From: DASYAN01 sp036501345
GTDB lineage: Bacteria; Chloroflexota; Ktedonobacteria; Ktedonobacterales; Ktedonobacteraceae
Reading direction: 5' to 3'
Assembly: GCA_036501345.1 (NCBI GenBank)
Contig: DASYAN010000013.1
Location: forward strand, 1-31,131
DNA length: 31,131 bases
A model generated the notes under the pieces. The model saw only the letters and a program-made list of their open reading frames with translations, was not told the origin of the DNA and did not search any database. Shown piece after piece: positions 6,212-13,524 of this stretch (positions within the stretch are counted from its first letter, which is position 1; the number at the start of each line of letters is the position of its first letter). The position numbers and the translations under genes are program-made.

Positions 6212-8629
6212 ATGGAACGGCATTTATTGAGGACAGAGCGATTAAGGCGTGGCTGGACGCAGGCCAAAGTGGCCGAGGAACTGGGAGTCGATTCAAGAAC
6301 CGTGAGCCGTTGGGAACGGGGAAAAGGGGTCCCATATCCGTATTTTCGTGATCAGCTCTGTGTTCTCTTTGGCAAGACAGCTGAACAATTAGGCTTGCTC
6401 GTTGCCGAGGACACGACAGTGGACACTGCTCTTTTCCTTGGGGTTCAATACTGTGCACCAGAGAATGCCATGCAAGCCTCCTTCCTAGCAGATCCGGTCA
6501 TCCCGCATTATCTGGATAGCCCCGCCAGTCTCGTGGGACGCCATGGCGTATTGATGGAGGTCAAAGAGCGCCTCTTAACAGGAGATAATGTTGCGTTAAC
6601 AGCCCTAGATGACTTACCCGGCGTCGGTAAAACCGCCTTGGCTGTAGTACTGGCCATGGATCAGCAGGTCCGGGACCACTTTTGCGATGGGATTTTGTGG
6701 GCTGGGTTGGGATCACACGCCAATGTGTTAGGGCATCTCGCTCGCTGGGGAATGCTCCTAGGGGTCACGCCAAGTCAGGTGAAAAACATCAAGAGCCGAG
6801 AAGCTTGGCACCAAGCATTGCAAGCAGCTATTGGGACCCGCCGCATGCTGCTCATCATCGATGATGTCCGGGCGACTGAGGATGCTTTGTCTTTACAGGT
6901 TGGGGGGATGACATGTGCCCATGTGATGACTACACGTTTCTCTGAGATGGCCCTTGCCTTTGACCAGCAGGGAGGTATTACCATTGGGCAACTAGAGGAA
7001 ATGGAGAGGATAGACTTGCTGAGCCACTTCGTCCCAGATCTAGTGCAGCAAGATCCTCAGGGAGCACACATACTGGTGGAGGAGGTGGGTGGTTTACCAC
7101 TGGCCTTGACGCTGATGGGCTCCTATCTGGCTTCCCAGGGCTTGCCTGTTCAATCTCAGCCCTTACAAATAGCTCTGGCTCTCTTGCATGACACCAAAGA
7201 GGCCTTACATATGAGGATGCCCAGAGTATCTGAGGAGGGTTTTGCCAGTCTTGGAGAAACCATGCCCCTTAGCTTGCATGCTGTGATTGCCATGTGTGAT
7301 CAAGGGCTCAGCCTGCAGGCTCAGACGGCCTTGTACGCTCTGGCCACCTTTCTGCCAAAACCGGAGAGCTTTTCGCTGGAAGCAGCCTTAGCAGTGACCC
7401 AACAGTCAGTCGAGACGCTGGATGCCCTCTGCGATGCAGGACTGCTTGAGGCTTGGGGGCTTAGACGTTATCTCCTACATCAAGCAGTTGCTGACTATGT
7501 ACGTGTCCAAGGAAAAGTTGCGGCGATACAAGAACAGAAGCTATTACCCTCCAGTCACTCCTCCCCAACCTCACATCCCTCCACAATAAAGGCCCAAATG
7601 AAGCCACCAGTGCAGGCAGGGAAGTCAAGGCCACGACTTCTGGGACGTCGATCTGTTCTGGTCGGGCTGGTGGGGGGAATCATGGCAGTTGGAGGTGGAG
7701 TGTTTGTGTTGGACAAACTCCTAATGAGTGCAGATCAGTCAAGAGCAGGAAGTAGTAGACGCTGGACGGGTCCCCAACGGATTGCCGGACAAAGGAGCAA
7801 GATGCCTCCTGCTCTTGCCGTATCGTCGAATGGAATACTGAACCTAGTCTTTGTGGCTAATGATGATAACAATCACCTTTTCTGTCTTTCCTCAAAGGAT
7901 AGTGGCACAACCTGGGGCACCTATGATGCTGTTAGGCAGGCGAGCAAGGCAAATCCTGCTCTTGCTGTATCGTCGAATGGAATACTACACCTAGTCTTTG
8001 TAGCGAATAATCATGGGAATGGCCTTCTCTATACATTCTCCCAGGATCATGGCGAGACTTGGAGCCACAATGCCTTGATTGGGCAAGAGAGCAAGAAGGC
8101 TCCTGCTCTTGCTGTATCATCGAATGGAATACTGCACTTGGTCTTTGTGGCTAATAGTGACGGCAATGGCCTTATGTCTATGTCCTCCCAGGATAGTGGC
8201 GCAACCTGGGACGACGCTCTCTATACGGGGCAAGAGAGCAAGGCAGCTCCTGCTCTTGCTGTATCATCGAATGGAATACTGCACCTGGTCTTTATGGCTA
8301 ATAATGACAGCAATGGCCTTATGTCTATGTCCTCCCAGGATCATGGCGCAACCTGGAATAAGACGTATTCTACTGGGCAGTCGAGTCTCTGTGCTCCTGC
8401 TCTCGTGGTTCTCAATAATACGCTGTACCTGGCTTTTATCGCAAGCGATGGGAGCAATCAGATCTGCATTGTTTCCTCACAGGATGGTATCCATTGGTCC
8501 ACGAAACAAGAGACTGGGCAGTCGAGTCTCTGTGCCCCTGCTCTAGCGGTCCTCAATAATACGCTGTACCTAGCTTTTGTCGCAAGCGATGGGAGCAATC
8601 AGATCTGCATTGTTTCCTCAGATACATAG
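6212..8629 (+). CDS. HTH-STAND (NB-ARC) ATPase with membrane segment and C-terminal BNR propeller
   Basis: An 805-residue, four-part protein. Residues 5-60 are an XRE-type helix-turn-helix (RRGWTQAKVAEELGVDSRTVS, then RWERGKG, shown in two pieces). Residues 105-310 are an NB-ARC NTPase: Walker A GVGKTALA at 137-144, Walker B RMLLIIDDV at 211-219 and GGLPLALTLMG at 293-303. A winged-helix-like part follows to about 450. After a Ser/Pro/Lys linker, residues ~481-503 (VLVGLVGGIMAVGGGVFVL) look like a membrane span with an Arg-rich cytoplasmic side. The remaining ~280 residues are tandem repeats with Asp boxes of the BNR/sialidase type (SQDSGATW and similar). Known: STAND proteins switch on when a C-terminal repeat sensor binds its signal. 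Inferred: here the sensor is outside the cell. Regulatory target and ligand are unknown. Confidence 0.88.
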   Translation: MERHLLRTERLRRGWTQAKVAEELGVDSRTVSRWERGKGVPYPYFRDQLCVLFGKTAEQLGLLVAEDTTVDTALFLGVQYCAPENAMQASFLADPVIPHYLDSPASLVGRHGVLMEVKERLLTGDNVALTALDDLPGVGKTALAVVLAMDQQVRDHFCDGILWAGLGSHANVLGHLARWGMLLGVTPSQVKNIKSREAWHQALQAAIGTRRMLLIIDDVRATEDALSLQVGGMTCAHVMTTRFSEMALAFDQQGGITIGQLEEMERIDLLSHFVPDLVQQDPQGAHILVEEVGGLPLALTLMGSYLASQGLPVQSQPLQIALALLHDTKEALHMRMPRVSEEGFASLGETMPLSLHAVIAMCDQGLSLQAQTALYALATFLPKPESFSLEAALAVTQQSVETLDALCDAGLLEAWGLRRYLLHQAVADYVRVQGKVAAIQEQKLLPSSHSSPTSHPSTIKAQMKPPVQAGKSRPRLLGRRSVLVGLVGGIMAVGGGVFVLDKLLMSADQSRAGSSRRWTGPQRIAGQRSKMPPALAVSSNGILNLVFVANDDNNHLFCLSSKDSGTTWGTYDAVRQASKANPALAVSSNGILHLVFVANNHGNGLLYTFSQDHGETWSHNALIGQESKKAPALAVSSNGILHLVFVANSDGNGLMSMSSQDSGATWDDALYTGQESKAAPALAVSSNGILHLVFMANNDSNGLMSMSSQDHGATWNKTYSTGQSSLCAPALVVLNNTLYLAFIASDGSNQICIVSSQDGIHWSTKQETGQSSLCAPALAVLNNTLYLAFVASDGSNQICIVSSDT
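7796..8623 (+). repeat. Six tandem propeller-blade repeats within the STAND gene
   Basis: Six repeats of about 46-49 codons, each with a PALAVSSNGILHLVF-type strand and most with an Asp-box SxDxGxTW turn. The first four resemble each other closely. The last two (from about 8381 and 8519) form a second subtype with QSSLCAPAL and LNNTLYLAF and are nearly identical at DNA level. Six blades are enough to close a beta-propeller. Confidence 0.85.
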
Positions 8630-8659
8630 ATGTATGATGAAAATAGTGCTGCTTCTTTC

Positions 8660-8687
8660 ATCAGCCCCGAGCTTTCTGATTTTTCTC
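8660..8687 (+). terminator. Weak terminator candidate after the STAND gene
   Basis: ATCAG at 8660-8664 can pair with CTGAT at 8676-8680, followed by TTTTCTC. The stem is only 5 bp with an 11-base loop, so this is a weak call. Confidence 0.3.
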
Positions 8688-8760
8688 ATACAAAAAATGG
8701 TTCTTCATAGCTGAACATCCAACATGGTCTGTTAAGTTTCTCTCCACCAAGCCCATCTCT

Positions 8761-9055
8761 CTTGTGGTCGCCCGTGCTTATTGTAGAGGCTCTCATCAAA
8801 AGGGGACGTGAGCTTTTTCTCTGACAAGCCACAAGTTTTTTCTTTTTTCCAAATTTGCTCCTTTCTTTCCCAAAGTTGTTGACTTTGTTGCCGAAGTTGT
8901 TGACTTCTTTCCCTAATTTGCTCCTTTCTTTCCCAAAGTTGTTGACTTCTTTCCCAAAGTTGTTCACTAGAAGTCCTGGAAAAACGCTCTTGCCTTAGGT
9001 ATCTTGAGAAGAGAAGGGGATGCCCACCGCAGGGGTGAGGAGACCTGAGCAGTTA
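8761..9055. repeat. Module spacer, intact copy (partner of 12222-12453)
   Basis: This noncoding stretch recurs almost base for base at 12222-12453. The copies begin at CTTGTGGTCGCCCG and end at AGTTA. The only length difference is exactly 63 bases, i.e. three 21-base repeat units. It links the STAND gene to the TrbL-like gene and links the matching remnants in the decayed copy. Confidence 0.9.
8851..8966. repeat. 21-bp direct repeat array (iteron-like), six units
   Basis: Units start at 8851, 8872, 8893, 8914, 8935 and 8956 (last one partial). Two types occur: A, AATTTGCTCCTTTCTTTCCC, at units 1 and 4, and B, AAGTTGTTGACTTCTTTCCC, at the others. There is no spacer sequence between units, so this is not CRISPR. 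Because 21 is a multiple of three, the minus strand reads as a heptad VNNFGKE; a 93-codon frame results (8686-8967), but nothing else supports it as a gene. A 21-bp period is two helical turns, as in iterons or stacked operator sites. Confidence 0.85.
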
Positions 9056-9239
9056 CGTTGAGAGTTAGACGTTCATGTAGGGGCTTACACCACCCTGAAT
9101 GAAATGGGAAGTCCCATGTTTCAGAAGAGGAAATACTCTCGGGGTCGTCTAACCTGGCCAGAACAGAAGCAAAGTCGTCAGCAGACAATGAAGAAAGCGC
9201 TGATTGACGAAAGGAAGCAGCTTTACAGGAGAGAAAGCA

Positions 9240-11666
9240 ATGAAAGAGCCTTTTAGCGGGTACCTAGCAAAACTCGTCGGGAAAAAGGAAGATTGTGTGA
9301 CCCATTTATCACCCGAGAGAGCACCAACACCAAAGAAAATAGCGAATGACTCTTCTGAGAGTCATGGCAGAACACAGCAGGCAAAGGGATGCGATCGTGC
9401 TTTCAAGAGAGCGGAAAAGACGGAAAAGTATCACATGCCTTTTGTTGCTCTCGCTTTCGTCTTGCTCTTCGCGTTGCCCTGCTTTATTTCTCTGTTTGGG
9501 TTGCGACCAATGGCTTTCGCTGACAACCTAACTCGCCTTGATGTAAGCCCAACTCCCAATATCAGCCCAACTCCCAATATCAGCCCAACCCCCAATAGCA
9601 GTCCAACCCCCAATAGCAGTCCAACTGCTGCACCTGAGTCTGCTCCACCCGATCAAACTGTTACGCAACTAAAAGCCCTGGGAAATGAGACACTCGCCAG
9701 TGCTGACAATTGTTTACATTTTCATACGCTGACCGGAGATTCATTTTGTTGGAGTAGGGAGGACTTTTGGTGGGGGGAGAGAGATACTACGTGTATTGTT
9801 AACCCTAGTAATGCTAGGAACCCCGGTTCTAGCAATACTGTTACCTTGACATTCCATGACAAGACGATACAGCTAGACGCGTCTAAAACCAATCAAAACT
9901 CCTGTACAGATAATAGCACCTGCGTGAGTGACAATAGCTCAAATAATGACGGATCTAGTGATAATCAGCTTCATAGTCAGTTGGGAGGTGATGATATTAT
10001 ATGTGGCAATAACTCGTGCGACAATGTGAATGTAGGTGGTAATACAAATGAGTGTGGAGATAAGAGTGGGCGTCAGTTACAGTATGATCGATTTGCCTGT
10101 AAGATGATTGACAACAATCTCGGGCTGGAAGATGCGAACTCGGCCGGCAAGAAGCACTCAACTTGGCTCTCTCATGGTCTAGCTATTAATCCTACTAATT
10201 ATGATCCTAGCGGGGCCTTCTACTTGCCTACAACCTGGCTTAATGCAAAACAGATGGATGGTACTGGTACATATCCTGTCTGCAGTTCAAGTCAACGTTG
10301 GGAATGTTCAGCAAGCGATGGCACTCCACTCAATGTAGTGTTGTTTAATCAACAAGGTGATTTTAGTAATAGCAGCAATGGTTATGAAGTGGGCATGACC
10401 ATTAACGATCCGAAGCCATTCAATCCAATAACCGGTACGTGGACACCAGGAGGCTACCCTATTCCTGGCTGGTGGGTTGCATGCGACAACAATGGCGCTG
10501 GTTGGGCTTTTCCCTGTTCAGACGAGAATGCTAGTAGTAGTATGCCTTTTATAACGACAGAGGCTCATAGTCAAAGCCTTGATAACGGTCAAATCAATGA
10601 AAGCTACATCAGTCACGACTGGTTGTCTGGTAATGCTAACCCAGACGTGGATGGTACTTATAATGTTCATGCGGGAGTGCTAAATCTTCTTCCGGGACAT
10701 CTCGAGTATACATATCTAACCGATACGGTCAATCAAGCAGGGATTCAAGAACTCTTTCCTTATATGCTGGGCATTGGGTTTGCATTGATTCTGCCTAGCA
10801 TAATACTGATCGGGTATCAATTCTTATGGGCGTCATGGATCTTAGGTCGTGTCAATGGCATGGAAGCATTGGGACGTATAATCCTGAGCGTTCTGGCGAT
10901 TATCGTCAGTTACCAACTGGCAGCCATGCTCATTCAATTAGTTGACACGATCAATCTGGCCGTCGTCGCTTTCCATACAAGGATGGGCTATACTGATATA
11001 ACAATTGGTGGTCGGACCTCATCCTTTAGCCTCGCACCTCAGGGCGAGGTTGATTCGTCCTCATTTCGGGGAATTGTTGTGCCGATAAGTCGCTGGGGAT
11101 GCATTGCCAATGATTTTGTGGCTATTCTTGCCAATAAATTTTGGACAGACATGGCAGGTTATATTCCTTTCGTTGGCGGCATTGCCAAATTTATTGGCAG
11201 TATCTTCAACGCCATCGATGTTGCCAAGCACATCGGTGAATTTGTCGTGCTTCTTCTCTCCATCAACCTGTGTACCCAGGTGTTTATGCGTGTTGTCCTG
11301 CTCAATTACTATGTTCTGACGGGTCCGATAGCCTTTGGCTGTTGGGGACTGCCAGGTGGGGTCGGAAGCAAAGTGGTGAGTTCGTGGACCAAAGGCTTTC
11401 TGTCACTGCTCTTTGCTCAGACTGCCCAGGTCTTTGTTCTGACGACCTTTCCATTAATCCTACCTGACTTTCCCAACCTTCCCACCGATAAATTCGGGCT
11501 GCTTAATGTTGTCTTCGAAGTGCTTCCACGTATCTTGGTTTTAATAGCCGTACTAGCTGTTCCCAAGGTGATGGGGACAAGTGCGACCAAGGCCATTGCG
11601 CAGGCTGGGACGGTGGTTGCTGGAGCTGTTGCTGCTGCTGGAGCTGCAGCTATGAATGTCGTATAA
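9240..11666 (+). CDS. TrbL/VirB6-like polytopic membrane protein with large exported domain
   Basis: An 808-residue protein. ATG 9240 is preferred over TTG 9204 because AGGAGAG lies 6 bases upstream. Residues ~68-88 are a signal anchor (FVALAFVLLFALPCFISLF). Next come four 6-residue SPTPN(I/S) repeats forming a Pro-rich stalk, and about 370 residues rich in Asn, Ser, Cys and Trp, probably outside the cell. The C-terminal third has several membrane spans (about 511-531, 543-565, 664-689, 720-742, 764-777), ending in a Gly/Ala-rich tail. The layout and the LTGPIAF-type segment between spans recall TrbL/VirB6, the inner-membrane channel part of type IV secretion, but no other secretion genes are nearby. 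Family assignment is by architecture only; it could be another envelope protein. It sits downstream of the iteron-like array. Confidence 0.7.
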   Translation: MKEPFSGYLAKLVGKKEDCVTHLSPERAPTPKKIANDSSESHGRTQQAKGCDRAFKRAEKTEKYHMPFVALAFVLLFALPCFISLFGLRPMAFADNLTRLDVSPTPNISPTPNISPTPNSSPTPNSSPTAAPESAPPDQTVTQLKALGNETLASADNCLHFHTLTGDSFCWSREDFWWGERDTTCIVNPSNARNPGSSNTVTLTFHDKTIQLDASKTNQNSCTDNSTCVSDNSSNNDGSSDNQLHSQLGGDDIICGNNSCDNVNVGGNTNECGDKSGRQLQYDRFACKMIDNNLGLEDANSAGKKHSTWLSHGLAINPTNYDPSGAFYLPTTWLNAKQMDGTGTYPVCSSSQRWECSASDGTPLNVVLFNQQGDFSNSSNGYEVGMTINDPKPFNPITGTWTPGGYPIPGWWVACDNNGAGWAFPCSDENASSSMPFITTEAHSQSLDNGQINESYISHDWLSGNANPDVDGTYNVHAGVLNLLPGHLEYTYLTDTVNQAGIQELFPYMLGIGFALILPSIILIGYQFLWASWILGRVNGMEALGRIILSVLAIIVSYQLAAMLIQLVDTINLAVVAFHTRMGYTDITIGGRTSSFSLAPQGEVDSSSFRGIVVPISRWGCIANDFVAILANKFWTDMAGYIPFVGGIAKFIGSIFNAIDVAKHIGEFVVLLLSINLCTQVFMRVVLLNYYVLTGPIAFGCWGLPGGVGSKVVSSWTKGFLSLLFAQTAQVFVLTTFPLILPDFPNLPTDKFGLLNVVFEVLPRILVLIAVLAVPKVMGTSATKAIAQAGTVVAGAVAAAGAAAMNVV
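9546..9617 (+). repeat. 18-bp coding repeats (SPTPNI/S), four units
   Basis: Four 18-base units at 9546, 9564, 9582 and 9600 encode SPTPNI, SPTPNI, SPTPNS and SPTPNS, with a partial fifth (SPT). Only third-position or one-base changes separate them. They form the Pro-rich stalk just after the signal anchor. Confidence 0.9.
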
Positions 11667-12079
11667 GGTGATGCACAACGCGCTTGCGTAAGAAGCAGTT
11701 AAAAAAGAACTTCTGGAGTTGCTAAGAAGAAGGATCATCTGGCTAGGTTCCCACAAGCCAACTGGAGAAAAGCCAGATCGTTCTCGGTTTTCTTTTCCCC
11801 GCAAGCAAGCAGGCGGCGTGACCGATTGAGCCAAGAGTGGGTTCGCTCAATCATCTGCCGCCGTGCCTGATAGCCAGAAATTCGCTCTTATTCTGTCTTT
11901 TCCTCAGCTCCTGACTAAATGTTCACTCATGCACATTTAGTCTAAAATATTGGCTATTTGATCCTTTCATACGCACTTGCGTTCAGTGATGCAATCGTCT
12001 CACAATCAAATCTGCTCACAGGCTTACTTGAAGATTGCTCTTCAGAATGCAAGTTGGTATCAATTCACGTTTTTTTGCT
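11667..12079. other. Gap between the intact module and its decayed copy
   Basis: About 410 bases with no intact gene. It holds the IS5-type transposase scrap at 11735-11887 and AT-richer sequence after it. Short frames here (for example 11958-12170) show no family features. Confidence 0.5.
11735..11887 (-). pseudogene. C-terminal remnant of an IS5-family transposase
   Basis: The minus strand reads about 50 codons, beginning RISGYQARRQMIERTHSWLN and continuing RSRRLLACGEKKTENDLAF, then a TGA at 11735-11737. This matches the well-known end of IS5-type DDE transposases (GYQxRRxxVERTHSW followed by NRxRRLLxRxEKxxENxLA), including the third catalytic Glu region. A stop in the same frame lies just upstream of 11887, and the remaining four fifths of the gene and the element ends are missing. 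It is a dead fragment. Confidence 0.75.
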
Positions 12080-12080
12080 C

Positions 12081-12219
12081 TTATCGGGAAAGGAAGATAC
12101 TTCAGATGGAAACGCATTGATTGAAGGTAGAGCGTATAAAGCACGGCTGGACACAAGCCGAGGTTGCTGAGACGGTGGGAGTCGATGCAAGAACCGTGAG
12201 TCGTTGGGAACGGGGAAAG
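12081..12219 (+). pseudogene. Decayed second copy of the STAND gene start
   Basis: From TTATC at 12081 the sequence follows 6190-6326 closely: same ribosome site, ATG at 12106, and the same HTH codons (GWTQAEVAETVGVDARTVSR, then WERGK). The fifth codon is TGA, so it cannot be translated from that start. Similarity stops at the GGGGAAAG following WERGK, where it joins the repeat spacer (12222 onward). The rest of the ~2.4-kb gene has been deleted. Confidence 0.88.
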
Positions 12220-12221
12220 CT

Positions 12222-12453
12222 CTTGTGGTCGCCCGTGCTTATTGTAGAGGCTCTCATCAAAAGGGGACGTGAGCTTTTTCTCTGACAAGCCACAAGTTTT
12301 TTCTTTTTTCCAAATTTGCTCCTTTCGTTCCCAAAGTTGTTGACTTCTTTCCCAAAGTTGTTCACTAGAAGTCCTGGAAAAACGCTCTTGCCTTAGGTAT
12401 CTTGAGAAGAGAAGGGGATGCTCACCGCAGGGGTGAGGAGACCTGAGTAGTTA
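12222..12453. repeat. Module spacer, second copy with shortened 21-bp array
   Basis: Near-identical to 8761-9055 but with only three 21-base units (12312, 12333 and a partial one at 12354) instead of six. The 5' side is fused directly to the HTH remnant; the 3' side runs into about 75 bases of unmatched sequence (12454-12529). Confidence 0.9.
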
Positions 12454-12529
12454 GGGACTTGCGAAATTTTAATCGTCCCAGGATTTCCACGGACCATCCA
12501 GTTCAAGCTGGACCATTAAAAGTCTGGGA

Positions 12530-12663
12530 GCCGTACTAGCTGTTCCCAAGGTGATGGGGACAAGTGCGACCAAGGCCATTGCGCAGGCTGGAACGGTAGT
12601 TGCTGGAGCTGTTGCTGCTGCTGGAGCCGTGGCCATGAACGTCGTGTCATGAACGTCGTGTAA
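12530..12663 (+). pseudogene. Decayed second copy of the TrbL-like gene end
   Basis: This matches 11547-11666, the last 40 codons of the TrbL-like gene (AVLAVPKVMGTSATKAIAQA and on), at about 95% by eye. The end carries a 14-base direct duplication (ATGAACGTCGTGTC) that brings a TGA in before the original TAA. No start or upstream coding sequence is attached. It is the last segment of the collapsed module copy. Confidence 0.88.
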
Positions 12664-12679
12664 GGTTATGTCGTCGCAA

Positions 12680-13519
12680 TCACTTCATTTGCTTGTTTTT
12701 CGTCCGTATACGCTCATACAGCTCTTCCATTATGCTGATGAATGACATATCTTTGTGCCAGAATGGCGGATAGTCTCCCTGCTTCTTAATCAAGAGTGCC
12801 GGGACGCTTGCTTGCGATGCAGTGGCAAGGGGTGCGGGCAGCCTCTTCGCGCCCGTCCAGAACTCTTTGAGACTGGCCATGTGTGCAACTGGTTCCTTGG
12901 TTGGACGGGTATGGTAGGACTCGACTGGTTCGACTGGAACTTCTTCTGAGATCAGTGCGGAGGCTAAGATTTGTCCCAGGGGTGATTGGACCAGTTCGGT
13001 ATGTAGGTCATCCCTGGATAGCCCTCGCAACTCGAACATTACGAAGGGATCTCGGTCCAAGTCAGAGGCCAGCAGGTAGTAGACTCCGGCGATGTGCTTG
13101 CAAGGATTCGCGTAGTCTGGACATGAGCAGGTAGTTTTGAAATCGCGCTCACTATGCGGCAGGAGATGGAGGTCTAATACAGAGAATGCATCCTCAATTG
13201 TATCAGGCATCTCGTTCATCAGCAGTTTTGTGATCAGGTCTGCCCGCGAGCCAATCTGACGAATGACCTTCGTCCAGTCAGTTGCTGAGATCGGCTTGAT
13301 TGTGATAGTGGTCTTGTAGAGAGGTTCCTTGTAAACGCCAAAGTATGGGTTGATCGAGCCTCGTACCTTGGCTGTGACTGTGCCTTTAGCTAGCGTGTAG
13401 TCGAGGATGCGACCATTACGTGCATAGGAACGCCCACGTCCGAGGCGGGCAGAATCGGTGAATTGTTCCAGGGCCGCGATAAAGCGCTGGCCCCACCAGG
13501 TACGGCTGAATTGTGCCAT
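12680..13519 (-). CDS. SWIM zinc-finger protein
   Basis: A 279-residue protein with a SWIM zinc finger: C131-x-C133-x6-C140-x-H142 in TCSCPDYANPCKHIAG. The N-terminus (FSRTWWGQRFIAALEQFTD, then RLGRGRSYARNGRI) is the usual head of bacterial SWIM proteins found beside SNF2 helicases. SWIM domains bind DNA or protein partners. The start, ATG 13519, lies 5 bases after the stop of the helicase gene, so both are translated from one transcript. The two products probably work together in DNA repair or nucleoprotein remodelling; that role is inferred from the widespread gene pair. The gene is convergent with the TrbL remnant. Confidence 0.92.
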   Translation of the reverse strand: MAQFSRTWWGQRFIAALEQFTDSARLGRGRSYARNGRILDYTLAKGTVTAKVRGSINPYFGVYKEPLYKTTITIKPISATDWTKVIRQIGSRADLITKLLMNEMPDTIEDAFSVLDLHLLPHSERDFKTTCSCPDYANPCKHIAGVYYLLASDLDRDPFVMFELRGLSRDDLHTELVQSPLGQILASALISEEVPVEPVESYHTRPTKEPVAHMASLKEFWTGAKRLPAPLATASQASVPALLIKKQGDYPPFWHKDMSFISIMEELYERIRTKNKQMK

Positions 13520-13524
13520 CGTGC

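Noticed and set aside
8079..8546. 155-codon plus-strand frame within the propeller region
   Set aside because: It is an alternate frame of the repeat DNA; the main frame has clear Asp-box repeats.
8851..8966. CRISPR array
   Set aside because: The 21-base units are back to back with no unique spacers, and no cas genes are present.
8686..8967. Minus-strand protein gene with VNNFGKE heptads
   Set aside because: It arises from the 21-bp DNA repeats, lacks a ribosome site, starts with GTG and changes reading downstream of the repeat in the second copy (12102-12365).
11553..11834. 93-codon minus-strand ORF
   Set aside because: It covers the end of the TrbL-like gene and the IS5 remnant in the wrong frame; the true transposase scrap is in another frame.
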